DNA from: DATARR01 sp044868005
GTDB lineage: Bacteria > Acidobacteriota > Thermoanaerobaculia > Multivoradales > UBA5704
Assembly: GCA_044868005.1 (NCBI GenBank)
Contig: JBIOVX010000128.1
Location: forward strand, 1 to 64,000
Length of the DNA stretch: 64,000 nt
Direction of reading: 5' to 3'
Part shown: positions 52,536-61,148 of the stretch, one piece after another
Layout of the letters: each line of letters opens with the position of its first letter
Numbering within the stretch: the first letter of the stretch is position 1
The notes under the pieces: generated by a model
What the model was told of the DNA's origin: nothing
The model's database searches: none
Seen by the model: the letters and a program-made list of their open reading frames with translations, nothing else
Program-made: the position numbers and the translations under genes

Positions 52536-52616
52536 GAGCGGGAGCGGATGGTAGCATGTAGCCCCTTCGCTTGATTTTGGTTCGTGGTAACCTTCTTGAG
52601 GCGGAGGAGGCACCCT

Positions 52617-52841
52617 ATGGCCCGTGTTCTAGAGGCAGATTACGAAGACGGCATGCTCAAGCCCTTGGAAGATCCAGGGTTGAACGATCATGACCGTGTG
52701 GTCATCGAGATCAAGGGCAAGACCGGTGAGAAGCGAGCGGAAAAGCCGAAGCAGCGTACCTTTGGGAGTGCGAAGGGACTCATCAAGTACATGTCGGATG
52801 ACTTCGATGAGCCGCTCGAGGATTTCGCCGAGTACATGTGA
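52617..52841 (+). CDS. DUF104/DUF2281-type antitoxin
   Basis: This encodes 74 residues. The N-terminus (MARVLEADYEDGMLKPLED) matches AF2212/DUF104 antitoxins and the C-terminus (GSAKGLIKYMSDDFDEPLED) matches DUF2281. Proteins of this kind precede VapC-type toxins. GGAGGAGG lies before the ATG at 52617. The stop TGA overlaps the start of the PIN-domain gene, so the pair is translated in order, antitoxin first. Confidence 0.88.
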   Translation: MARVLEADYEDGMLKPLEDPGLNDHDRVVIEIKGKTGEKRAEKPKQRTFGSAKGLIKYMSDDFDEPLEDFAEYM

Positions 52842-53224
52842 TGCGCTGTCTCCTCGACAGCCATACATTTCTGTGGTTCCTGCACGGCGATAAGCGCCTG
52901 GGCGAAGAGGCGCTGCGAACGATCTCGAACATCGAGAACGAGGTTCTGCTTAGCGTCGCGAGCCTCTGGGAGCTCGCGATCAAGCTCAGCCTGAACAAGC
53001 TCGAGTTGGATCGGCCGTTCTCGGATCTCGCACGGCAGCTCATCGTCAACGAGCTCGGTTTCCTGGGGATGGAATTCAAGCATCTTCTCCCGCTTACAAT
53101 TCTCCCCTTCCATCACCGAGATCCCTTCGATCGGTTGCTCATTGCGCAAGCCATTTCGGAAGGCATTCCGATCCTTACAGCGGATCCAGCGTTTCGCGAC
53201 TATCCGGTTCAAATCATCTGGTGA
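52841..53224 (+). CDS. PIN-domain (VapC-like) toxin
   Basis: This encodes 127 residues. Acidic residues of the PIN ribonuclease site are in place: D in LLDSHTF, E in SLWELAIK, D in HHRDPFDRLL and D in LTADPAF. It would cleave RNA, usually tRNA or rRNA, when the antitoxin is lost. The start is the ATG at 52841 inside TGATG; a GTG at 52838 is also possible. Its own stop overlaps the GTG start of the sugar nucleotidyltransferase gene. Confidence 0.9.
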   Translation: MRCLLDSHTFLWFLHGDKRLGEEALRTISNIENEVLLSVASLWELAIKLSLNKLELDRPFSDLARQLIVNELGFLGMEFKHLLPLTILPFHHRDPFDRLLIAQAISEGIPILTADPAFRDYPVQIIW

Positions 53225-54006
53225 CGTCGTCCTCCCTCCCCCTCGTCGGCCTCATCCCCGCCGCCGGCCGGGCCGAGCGGCTCGGACCTCTGCCTTGCAG
53301 CAAGGAACTGCTCCCCATCGGCTTCAGGGAGACGCCGAAGGGGCCCGTACCCAAGGTTGTGGGCCACTATCTGCTGGAGCGGTTGCGGGCTGGAGGAGTC
53401 CGGCAGGCCTTCATGATCCTCCACGAGTCGAAGTGGGACATCCCTCGCTATTTCGGCGGTGGAGAGATGGCCGACGTGGTCCTCGCCTATCTGTCGATTC
53501 CGGGCTCCCGCAGCGTGCCGGAGACGCTCGACCGGGCCTATCCCTTCGTGCAGGGCTCGCTCGTGGCGCTCGGCTTTCCCGACGTGATCTTCCAGCCCGA
53601 GGACGCCTACGCCCGGCTCGTCGAGCGGCAGGCGGCGACGGGAGCCGACCTCGTTCTCGGTCTCTTCCCGGCCGAGCGGTTTCAGACGACGGACATGGTC
53701 GAGCTGGGGCCGGACGGCCGGGTGCTCCGCGTCGAGGTGCGGCCGGAGAAGACTTCGCTCCGCTTCAACTGGCTGATCGCCGTCTGGGGTCCGGCCTTCA
53801 CCGCCTTTCTCCATGAGGCGGTGGGGAAGGCGCCGGCGGGGGAGGGAGAGCTGCAGATCGGCGCCGTGGTCCAGGCCGCCGTGGTCTCCGGCCTACATGT
53901 CGAGGGGGTGGAGTTCCCCCGGGGCTCGTACCGCGACATCGGAATCCCTGCCGAGCTGGCGGCGGCGATGCGGGAGCATGCGCGCATCGATCCCGGTCCG
54001 GCCTGA
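53221..54006 (+). CDS. Sugar-1-phosphate nucleotidyltransferase
   Basis: This encodes 261 residues with a GT-A-like nucleotidyltransferase fold. LVGLIPAAGRAERLGPLPCSK matches the G-x-G-x-R...PK nucleotide-binding loop of RmlA/GalU enzymes, with Ser-Lys in place of Pro-Lys. LVLGLFPAERF and RNWLIAVWGPAF-like segments follow. It would activate a sugar phosphate for surface glycan synthesis. The GTG start overlaps the preceding toxin stop (GTGA). First gene of a polysaccharide operon. Confidence 0.8.
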   Translation: MTSSSLPLVGLIPAAGRAERLGPLPCSKELLPIGFRETPKGPVPKVVGHYLLERLRAGGVRQAFMILHESKWDIPRYFGGGEMADVVLAYLSIPGSRSVPETLDRAYPFVQGSLVALGFPDVIFQPEDAYARLVERQAATGADLVLGLFPAERFQTTDMVELGPDGRVLRVEVRPEKTSLRFNWLIAVWGPAFTAFLHEAVGKAPAGEGELQIGAVVQAAVVSGLHVEGVEFPRGSYRDIGIPAELAAAMREHARIDPGPA

Positions 54007-54032
54007 AGCGCTCTGTTAACATCCGCCGCCGG

Positions 54033-55079
54033 ATGCCGGATTCTCGAGAGCCCAAGCTGCGTCTGGCCGTGGTGGGGTGCGGCGCCATCACTTCGCTCCA
54101 GCACCTGCCTGCCATCGCGCTCTCCGATCGCGCGGAGGCCGCCGTGCTGGTGGACGTGGACGCGAGGCGCGCCGGCCAGCTCGCCGAGCGCTTCGCGGTG
54201 CCCGAGGTCGCCACCGACACCGCCAGGCTGCCGGAGCGCGTGGACGCGGCGGTCGTGGCGCTGCCGAACCATCTGCACGCGCCGGTGTCGATCGATCTGC
54301 TGCGGCGCGGTCTCCACGTGCTGGTCGAAAAACCCATGGCGATGAACGTCCGCGAGTGCGACGAGATGATCGCCGCCGCGGCGGGCTCGGGCGCCGTACT
54401 GGCCGTGGGCCACGAGTTCCGCTTTTTCGATTCCTCCCGCTTCGTGCGGAACCTGCTCCGGGACGGTCTCCTCGGCGACATCCGCCGCTTCGAGATGCGC
54501 CAGGGAGTGATCCCCCGCTGGCCGTTCGCCACCGACTTCTTCCTCAGGAAGGAGACGGCCGGCGGCGGCGTGCTCGCGGACTACGGCGCCCACGTGCTGG
54601 ACCTCCTGCTCTGGTGGCTGGGGGACTGGGCCGAGGTCGAGTATTGGGACGACGCCATGGGCGGCATCGAGTCCGATTGCGAGCTGCGCCTGACGATGCG
54701 TTCGGGCCTCGCCGGTACGGTCGAGATCAGCCGCACCCGGAATCTTGCGAATACCTGCGTCTTCGAGGGCTCCCGCGCCACGCTCGAAGTCGGCATCTGG
54801 GAGCCGGACCCCGAGATCCGCCTGCTCATCGCGGACCGCGAAGTCAGCCTCGCCGGCCGGGCACGGCGGAATGGCGAAGCCGACGGCCTCGACTTCACGC
54901 AAGCCTTCGTCCGCCAGCTCGACGACTTCGCGGATGCCATCCGAGAGCGCCGCGAGCCGTTCGTCCCCGGCCAGGAGGGCCGCCGGTCTCTGGCGCTCAT
55001 CGAAGCCTGCTACGCCCGCCGCCAGCCGCTGGTGCTTCCCTGGTCGATCCCTCCCGCGCCGGTGGAGCAGGCAACTTGA
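54033..55079 (+). CDS. Gfo/Idh/MocA family oxidoreductase
   Basis: This encodes 348 residues. The Rossmann fold begins LAVVGCGAITSLQHLPAI. The EKP motif at 99-101 (LVEKPMAM) and the C-terminal alpha/beta domain with GGGVLADYGAHVLDLLLW place it in the family. It would oxidise or reduce a sugar or nucleotide-sugar using NAD(P). With the preceding nucleotidyltransferase and the following epimerase it could make a modified sugar donor. The TGA stop overlaps the TTG start of the next gene. Confidence 0.88.
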   Translation: MPDSREPKLRLAVVGCGAITSLQHLPAIALSDRAEAAVLVDVDARRAGQLAERFAVPEVATDTARLPERVDAAVVALPNHLHAPVSIDLLRRGLHVLVEKPMAMNVRECDEMIAAAAGSGAVLAVGHEFRFFDSSRFVRNLLRDGLLGDIRRFEMRQGVIPRWPFATDFFLRKETAGGGVLADYGAHVLDLLLWWLGDWAEVEYWDDAMGGIESDCELRLTMRSGLAGTVEISRTRNLANTCVFEGSRATLEVGIWEPDPEIRLLIADREVSLAGRARRNGEADGLDFTQAFVRQLDDFADAIRERREPFVPGQEGRRSLALIEACYARRQPLVLPWSIPPAPVEQAT

Positions 55080-56236
55080 GCCTCGCCGGCCGCACGGTGC
55101 TGGTCACCGGCGCCACCGGCTTCATCGGCGGGCGTCTCGTCGAGCGCCTGATCCTGCAGCACGGGGCGAAGGTGCGCGCCCTCGTGCGCAATCTCGCCGG
55201 CGCCGGCCGCCTGGCCCGCTTTCCCCTTACCATCATTCGCGGCGATGTCGCCAAACCGTCCGATGTGGAGGCCGCCATCGCGGGATGCGATGTGGTGTTC
55301 CACTGCGCCTACGGCACCTCCGGCAGCCAGAAGCATCGCGCCTGGGTGAACCGCGAAGGCACGCGGCGGGTGCTGGCCGCGGCCCGGAAGGCCGGCGTGA
55401 AGAGGATCGTCCATCTCAGCACCCTCATGGTCTACGGCCAGACGGCGGACGGCGATCTCGACGAGACCGCGCCGCGGCGGCGCTTCGGCAATGCCTACTC
55501 GGACAGCAAGCTGGCGGCCGAGCGGATCGCCCTCTCCTCGGGCCTGCCGGTCGCCGTGCTGCAGCCGACGGCGGTCTACGGGCCCTACGGCGGCGTGTGG
55601 ACGGAGAACATCCTCCGCACGCTCGAGACCGGCCGGCAGATCCTCGTCGACGGCGGCGAGGGCCTCGCCAACGCCGTGTACGTGGACGATCTGGTGAGCG
55701 CCATGCTCCTCGCGGCGGTGGAGGAGCGTGCGGCGGGGGAGGCCTTCCTGATCTCCGGCGAGGAGCCGGTGACGTGGAAGGAGCTCTTCGGCCGCTTCGC
55801 GCGCATGCTTGGGCGTGAGCTCCGGACGGTGGAGATGACGGAAGCCGAGGCGCTCGCCTATTGGCGCCGATCGCAGCGAGGCCGGCCGCGTGCCGTGGGC
55901 GAGGCCTTGCGCATCCTCAAACAGGAGCGCGGCGTCCGCGAGCGCATCGAACGCACGCGGGAGGTGCTCTGGCTGCGCGAGATGGCGAGCAGCGTGCTGC
56001 CGGAGAGCTGGCAGCAGAGGATCAAGGGCCGGCTCGCCGGCGGCGGCCGGCCGGCCGCCGCGGACCGCGAGCTGCCGATCCATCCGCTGCCGCCGGAGCT
56101 GATCGGTTTTTTCCGCGCCAGGACCCGCGTCCGCATCGACAAGGCGAAGCGGCTCCTCGGCTACGCGCCGGCCTTCGACTTCGCGGCCGGCATGGACCTG
56201 ACGGAGCAATGGGCGCGGTGGGCGAACTTGGTATGA
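55076..56236 (+). CDS. NAD-dependent epimerase/dehydratase (extended SDR)
   Basis: This encodes 386 residues. The nucleotide-binding TGATGFIGG is at 11-19, with STLMVYG and the active-site Y141/K145 (YSDSK) following. QPTAVYGPYGG and a C-terminal substrate domain complete the extended SDR fold. It would epimerise or dehydrate a nucleotide sugar. The start is TTG at 55076, giving a TTGA overlap with the oxidoreductase stop; this is the only start that begins at the natural domain edge. Confidence 0.87.
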   Translation: MSLAGRTVLVTGATGFIGGRLVERLILQHGAKVRALVRNLAGAGRLARFPLTIIRGDVAKPSDVEAAIAGCDVVFHCAYGTSGSQKHRAWVNREGTRRVLAAARKAGVKRIVHLSTLMVYGQTADGDLDETAPRRRFGNAYSDSKLAAERIALSSGLPVAVLQPTAVYGPYGGVWTENILRTLETGRQILVDGGEGLANAVYVDDLVSAMLLAAVEERAAGEAFLISGEEPVTWKELFGRFARMLGRELRTVEMTEAEALAYWRRSQRGRPRAVGEALRILKQERGVRERIERTREVLWLREMASSVLPESWQQRIKGRLAGGGRPAAADRELPIHPLPPELIGFFRARTRVRIDKAKRLLGYAPAFDFAAGMDLTEQWARWANLV

Positions 56237-56240
56237 GAAA

Positions 56241-56283
56241 GGGTCTTGGGTCTCGGGTCTTGAATACCTAGGACCCAAGACCC
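56241..56283. repeat. Inverted repeat GGGTCTTGGGTC / GACCCAAGACCC
   Basis: The 12-bp arms at 56241-56252 and 56272-56283 are perfect complements. Partial extra copies (GGGTCTTGAA, GACCCAGGACCC) lie beside them. It sits between the epimerase and flippase genes of one operon. It resembles short dispersed palindromes rather than a terminator. Confidence 0.6.
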
Positions 56284-56299
56284 AGGACCCAGGACGTCT

Positions 56300-57721
56300 A
56301 TGATCTCCGACGAGGCCTCCACCGAGCAGCGCGTCCTGCGCTCGACGATGGCGTCCTACGCCATCCAGCTCGCCCGCCTCGGCATCAGCTTCGGGGCGAA
56401 GCTGGCCCTCGCGCGCCTCATCCTGCCCGAGGGACACGGCGTCTACGAGCTGGCGCTGCGCATCGTCACCGTAGCCTCAGCGGTCCGCGACCTCGGCCTG
56501 CCGTACCACCTGGTGCGCGACTCCCGCCGGCCCTACGGTACGGTGCTCGCCTTCGTCACGGCGCTCGGCTCGCTCATCACCCTGCTGCTGATCGGCGTGG
56601 CGCCGGTCTTCGGCCGCTTCAATCCCGATTTGCCGACGGTGCTGCGGGTGTTCGCCGTCTGGGTGCTGCTCGACGGCCTGGCGGTGGTGCCCAAGGCGTT
56701 CTTCGAGCGCGAGCTCACCATCGGCCATCTGGTGGCGCCCGAGATCTGGCGCGGCGTCATCATCGCCGCCGTCTCGGTGGGGCTCGCCTGGCTCGGCTGG
56801 GGATACTGGAGCTTCATCGCCGGCGATCTCGCCGGCGCCGCGCTCCTCGCCGGCTACTCCTGGTTCAAGGCGTGGGGCAAGGTGCCGCTCAAGGTCGAGC
56901 CGGCTCTGGTGCCCGACCTCGTCCGCCGCAGCTTCCTGCTGTTCCTCATCTGGATGGCCCTGCAGCTCGTCACCTACATCGACATCTACATCATCGGCTG
57001 GTTCCGCGATGCCAACACCGTCGGCCTCTACGCGCGCACCTACGGCATCGCCTTCCTGGTCGCCACCATCGTCTACCCGCGGGCCTTCTTCCCGACGCTG
57101 GTGGAGTACCTGCGGGACCGCTTCCGCTTCGTCGAGTTCTTCCGCCTGAGCACCGTCCAGCTCCTCGGCTGCCAGGTGGTGGCGAGCTACTTCCTCTTCT
57201 TCAACGCGGAGAAGACGATCCTGATCCTCTTCGGCGAGAACTGGCTGGCGGCGGCGCCCATCCTGCGGGTCCTCTCCTTCATCCCCTTCTTCGATCAGTT
57301 CACCATGCTCGGCGGCGAGATGCTCAAGGCGGAGCACCGCGACCGTTCCTGGCTGTGGATCGAGCTGCTGAATCTCGCGTCGCTGGTGGGCTTCGGGATC
57401 TGGTTCACGCAACTGTGGGGAGCGCCCGGGATGGGAGCGGCGAACTACCTGCTGCTCGGCAATCTCGTCATGGCCTGGGAGGTGGCCCGGGTCTTCGGGC
57501 CGCGCTTCCGCGGGCTGCTGGCGGATCTGGCGCAGCTCTACCTGATCCCGCTGCCCTTTTTCGCCCTCGCCGCCTGGCTGGCGCCCGCGGGCTCCTGGCC
57601 GCGCTTCGCCGCCTCTCTGGCCGCTGCGGCCCTCGCGGCCGGCCTGCTGGCCGCGCGCTACTGGAAGCCCTTCCGCGCCTTCTTCTCTGCCGGGAAAGCG
57701 GCCCATGAGAGGATGACATGA
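56300..57721 (+). CDS. Oligosaccharide flippase (Wzx-like, MATE/MVF superfamily)
   Basis: This encodes 473 residues with 12-14 membrane spans. The N-terminal segment (STMASYAIQLARLGISFGAK) and PKAFFERELTIGHLV near residue 135 are typical of polysaccharide-biosynthesis flippases such as Wzx and the related lipopolysaccharide exporter family. It would move lipid-linked sugars to the outer face of the inner membrane. The stop overlaps the following gene as ATGA. Confidence 0.86.
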   Translation: MISDEASTEQRVLRSTMASYAIQLARLGISFGAKLALARLILPEGHGVYELALRIVTVASAVRDLGLPYHLVRDSRRPYGTVLAFVTALGSLITLLLIGVAPVFGRFNPDLPTVLRVFAVWVLLDGLAVVPKAFFERELTIGHLVAPEIWRGVIIAAVSVGLAWLGWGYWSFIAGDLAGAALLAGYSWFKAWGKVPLKVEPALVPDLVRRSFLLFLIWMALQLVTYIDIYIIGWFRDANTVGLYARTYGIAFLVATIVYPRAFFPTLVEYLRDRFRFVEFFRLSTVQLLGCQVVASYFLFFNAEKTILILFGENWLAAAPILRVLSFIPFFDQFTMLGGEMLKAEHRDRSWLWIELLNLASLVGFGIWFTQLWGAPGMGAANYLLLGNLVMAWEVARVFGPRFRGLLADLAQLYLIPLPFFALAAWLAPAGSWPRFAASLAAAALAAGLLAARYWKPFRAFFSAGKAAHERMT

Positions 57722-59442
57722 TCAAGGAAGCCGCGATGCGCCGCCTCGTCTCTCCTCTCGCCGTTCTCCTGTTCCTCCTGGTCCTCTGGGGAGGATGGTT
57801 CATCTACCGCTCCTCGTTCGTGATCGAAGGAAAGCGCTACTTCACCCTCTTCGACGACTCGATGATCTCGATGACGTACGCCCGCAATCTGCTGGCAGGG
57901 CACGGTCTCAACTGGGCGCGCTGGGGCGAGCCGGTGGAGGGCTTCACGCATCCGCTCTGGCTGCTGCTGATGATCCCCGTCAACGCGCTCCCGGTGGCCC
58001 TCGCGGACCGCAGCCTGCTGATGCAGATCGTCTCCCTGCTCTCGCTCCTCGGCACCGTCCTCGCCGTCCGCCGGCTGGTGCTCGATCACTTCGCGGAGGT
58101 GAACGCGCGGCACTGGCTGCCGGCGGCCGTGCTGACCGCCTTCTACTATCCGCTGGCCTATTGGACGCTGATGGGCATGGAGACCGGGCTGCAGGCGCTG
58201 CTCGCGGTGCTGGCCGTGCATCTCACCCTCGCCGCCGTTCATGGCGGGCGCGACCGCCACCTGGCACTGTGGCTCGTCTGCACGGCCGCCTATCTGCTGC
58301 GCATGGACATGCTGCTGCTCGTCGTCGCCGTGCAGCTCTATCTGCTCCTGCGGGGCGGGCTGCGGCCGGCGGGCAGGCGGAGCTGGCTCATGGGGCTCGC
58401 CGTCTTCTGCGGCGTCAGCCTCGCCTACTCGCTCTTCCGCTGGTTCTACTTCCACGACCTGCTGCCGAACACCTATTACCTGAAGCTGATCGGGGTGGCC
58501 CTCACGGTCCGCCTGCTGCGCGGAATCTCCGTCCTCGCCGATTTCCTGCGCGAGCACCTGCTTTTCATCCTGCCGGTGGGATTGGGGGCCGGGGTGCTGT
58601 TGCGGCGCAACGCGCGTATCGCGTTGCCGGCGGGCGTCTTCATCCTCTACTGCGCCTACTGCGTCTACACGGGAGGCGACGCCTGGGACGGCGATCTTCC
58701 CGTGCGCGCCAACCGCTTCATCGCCTTCGTCATGCCGCTGCTCTTCGTGCTGTTCAACGCCGTGCTCAACGCCGCGCTCTCGGCGTGGCGGAGAGGCAGG
58801 GAGGAGGCCGCGGATCCTCTCCTCCAGCCCTTCCTCGCCGCCGGCGCCACGGCCGTGTCCCTGCTGCTCGTCAACGGCCTGTGGCTGTCGAGCGAGGCCG
58901 ACGACAACTGGCGCCGGTTCACTCTCACCGAACGGCCGCCGAACGTCGATCGGCACGAGCGGGTGGTCGGTTCTTTACAGGCGTTCGAAAGGCTCGTCCA
59001 GCCCGGCGCCGTGGTGGCCACCGCCTGGGCCGGCATTCCCGCCTACTTCTCCGACTACCGGATGATCGACATCCTGGGCTACAACGATCGCACGGTCGCC
59101 CATATGCCTCCGGTCGTCGAGCTCGGCGAGGACGACTTCCGGTTCTTCCGGCCCGGGCACCTGAAATGGAACGAGCAGCGGCTGCTGGGCGAGCAGCGGC
59201 CCGACGCCTTCTTTCAGATCTGGGGCGTGCGCCGCGGCATGGGGAAGGTCACGGAAGTCATGCCCAGCTACGGTTATCGGAAGGTGGGCGGCTTCTGGGT
59301 GCGGGCCGATTCGCCGTACGTCCGTGCCGCGGCTACGGCGGTGACGATGAAGCCTGCTCCGAAGGCCTCGGAGATGCTGGACTTCAATCGCAAGCCGCGG
59401 TCCAAGCGCGCCAAGAGAGCCGCGGAAGCCGCGCCGCCCTAG
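57718..59442 (+). CDS. AftB-like GT-C membrane glycosyltransferase
   Basis: This encodes 574 residues with about ten membrane spans. The first periplasmic loop has FDDSMISMTYARNLLAGHG and GEPVEGFTHPLW, very close to the FDD...GERVEGYTNPLW pattern of AftB-type arabinofuranosyltransferases (GT89-like). This suggests polyprenyl-linked pentose transfer onto a surface glycan in the periplasm. The C-terminal 170 residues are soluble and end in a Lys/Arg/Ala tail. Start overlaps the flippase stop; its TAG stop shares the CTAG palindrome with the convergent gene. Confidence 0.78.
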   Translation: MIKEAAMRRLVSPLAVLLFLLVLWGGWFIYRSSFVIEGKRYFTLFDDSMISMTYARNLLAGHGLNWARWGEPVEGFTHPLWLLLMIPVNALPVALADRSLLMQIVSLLSLLGTVLAVRRLVLDHFAEVNARHWLPAAVLTAFYYPLAYWTLMGMETGLQALLAVLAVHLTLAAVHGGRDRHLALWLVCTAAYLLRMDMLLLVVAVQLYLLLRGGLRPAGRRSWLMGLAVFCGVSLAYSLFRWFYFHDLLPNTYYLKLIGVALTVRLLRGISVLADFLREHLLFILPVGLGAGVLLRRNARIALPAGVFILYCAYCVYTGGDAWDGDLPVRANRFIAFVMPLLFVLFNAVLNAALSAWRRGREEAADPLLQPFLAAGATAVSLLLVNGLWLSSEADDNWRRFTLTERPPNVDRHERVVGSLQAFERLVQPGAVVATAWAGIPAYFSDYRMIDILGYNDRTVAHMPPVVELGEDDFRFFRPGHLKWNEQRLLGEQRPDAFFQIWGVRRGMGKVTEVMPSYGYRKVGGFWVRADSPYVRAAATAVTMKPAPKASEMLDFNRKPRSKRAKRAAEAAPP

Positions 59443-60806
59443 TACGGCACCATCTCGATGCGGAAATCGTAGAAGCGCCAGTCGTAGTTGGCCACTTCAG
59501 GCCCCTCCTGGTTCGCGTAGTGTCCGAAGTCCACCGTCAAGCCCTTCGCCGGTACGGTCAGCACGCGGTTGGGGGCCGTGGAGTCATAGGAGAAGGACTT
59601 CACCGTCGTGCCGCCGGCGGAGAGCACGACGGACACCACTCCGTTCTCCGCGTCATAGGTGTACTTCACATGGTAGCGCTTGCCCTGCTCCCAGGGGATG
59701 CTGGCCTCGCCCTGCGTGCTCGCGCGGGGCTCCAGGTTGATGTTCTGGGCCGCCTTGAGCGTCATCTTGGGCGGGCTGAAGGCGTTGATGTTGGCGATGG
59801 TGTTGCTGCGGAACTTCTGGCGATAGAGCCAGATGAGCCCGTGGTTGCCGGGGGTCTTGGAGGTGTTCCAGGGGCCCGGAATGAAATCCATCTCGATGAT
59901 CAGCCGCTTGAGCGACAGGTCGCGCTCGAGGACGATCGAGCGCTGCTCCTTCGGCTTCGCCGGCGTCGGGGTGTGGAAGAGGCCGGGGATCGAGTAGACG
60001 ACCGAGCCGGCGGCGGGTGGAGGAGTCGTGCCGCCACCGCCGCCCGGAACCGCGAGCGTCGAGGCGCCGGTGGCCGAGGGCCCGGCGAAGAGCATCTGCG
60101 AGTTGCTCTTCAGGAAGATGGTCGCGTAGGCATAGAACGGCTGATTGCACGTGATGTAGAAGCGTGCGTCCGCGATGTTCAACTGACCGAGCAGGCTGAA
60201 CGAGTCGGTGAATTGACGCAGCGACAGCGGCTTGAAGGCGAGGGTGACGGCGCCGCCGATCTGCGAGCCGTCGGCGCGGAAGATCTCGACCTCGCACTGG
60301 GAGGCCTGATGAGCGAGGTTGACGATGCCGAGAGTGGAGAGATCGCCGCGCACGTCGTCGCGGCCGAGGCCCTGGACGATCGCCGTGGCGCCGGCCGCGA
60401 AAATGTTGTCCGAGGAGATCACCGGTACCAGGCTCTGCGTGATCTGGCCGCCGGGCGCGGTGTTGGTCAGCCGCGCCTCGATCGAGATCTCCGCGCTGGA
60501 ATCGATCTCCAGCAGTCCGACCTTGCCTTGCGTGCCGACACCGCCGAGCAACGTGGTGCGCCCGGCCGAAACAGGCGTCTCAGCGGCTTTGGACGAGCGC
60601 TTCGTGCCGTCGCTGTCCGCGGTGAGGTAGGTGGCCGTATAGGACTTCTGCGCGGTGCCGGAGTTGGTGATCCAGAGCCGCAGCACATGCGAGCTCCCCG
60701 TGCTGCCGGCCGGATCGGGCACCGGGACGTACACTGTGCCGGCGAACGCCGCGGCGGCGCCGGCGAGCAGCGGGATCGCGAGACAGGCGGCGAGCGGTTT
60801 CCTCAT
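59439..60806 (-). CDS. Secreted two-domain beta protein, unrecognised family (paralogue 1)
   Basis: This encodes 455 residues. A signal peptide (LAACLAIPLLAGAAAAFA) is followed by a beta-rich N-terminal half of about 230 residues, a Gly/Pro linker, and a C-terminal half that looks like a concanavalin-type jelly roll. The C-terminal half has IPGPWN and KFRSNTIANINAFSP, shared with the gene at 61149. It is probably a surface or secreted adhesion or glycan-binding protein. AGGAGGTGG directly before the ATG and TATAAT at 60900-60895 show it is expressed from its own promoter. Confidence 0.72.
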   Translation of the reverse strand: MRKPLAACLAIPLLAGAAAAFAGTVYVPVPDPAGSTGSSHVLRLWITNSGTAQKSYTATYLTADSDGTKRSSKAAETPVSAGRTTLLGGVGTQGKVGLLEIDSSAEISIEARLTNTAPGGQITQSLVPVISSDNIFAAGATAIVQGLGRDDVRGDLSTLGIVNLAHQASQCEVEIFRADGSQIGGAVTLAFKPLSLRQFTDSFSLLGQLNIADARFYITCNQPFYAYATIFLKSNSQMLFAGPSATGASTLAVPGGGGGTTPPPAAGSVVYSIPGLFHTPTPAKPKEQRSIVLERDLSLKRLIIEMDFIPGPWNTSKTPGNHGLIWLYRQKFRSNTIANINAFSPPKMTLKAAQNINLEPRASTQGEASIPWEQGKRYHVKYTYDAENGVVSVVLSAGGTTVKSFSYDSTAPNRVLTVPAKGLTVDFGHYANQEGPEVANYDWRFYDFRIEMVPY

Positions 60807-61148
60807 TGGACCACCTCCTGGCTACGGCTGGATCACCCCCGGACACAGAGCGGCCGTGGGTCCTGCATGCTGCGACAGATTGAAACTTCCCTATATTATA
60901 GCGCCACGGAGGGAAATGCAAGCCAAACCCTGTAGGGATGGCACTTTGCGGCCGTATCCTTCAAGAAGACCCTCACCTCCCGGCCCTCCTCTCCCCGTGA
61001 CAAGGCCCCCCACCCAGGGCGGCCACATAGGGCCGCCCCTACAGGCCACATGGATTGAAATCAACCCCGTACGCCTGGCGCACCGGAATCTGGACGGCCA
61101 CAGAACGATCTGTAGGGGCGGCCCTATGTGGCCGCCCTGGGTGGGCGC
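60807..61148. other. Gene-free stretch with promoter, leader and MITE
   Basis: These 342 bases contain the minus-strand promoter and leader of the gene at 60806 (TATAAT at 60900-60895, leader about 80 bases). They also hold the palindromic element at 61009-61145. No other gene is visible. A segment near 60956 (GTATCCTTCAAG) also occurs near 42022 in the other inverted-repeat element. Confidence 0.6.
61009..61145. mobile_element. Palindromic MITE-like element, 36-bp perfect arms
   Basis: Arms at 61009-61044 and 61110-61145 are perfect inverted repeats, each containing TAGGGGCGGCCCTATGTGG or its complement. The central 65 bases are unique. GTAGGGGCG...-type palindromes are widespread non-coding repeats in several phyla. 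It lies two bases beyond the stop codon of the minus-strand gene at 61149. Confidence 0.85.

Noticed and set aside
52584..52616. Longer start for the DUF104/DUF2281 antitoxin
   Set aside because: The extra 11 residues would contain the GGAGGAGG ribosome site and do not match the family.
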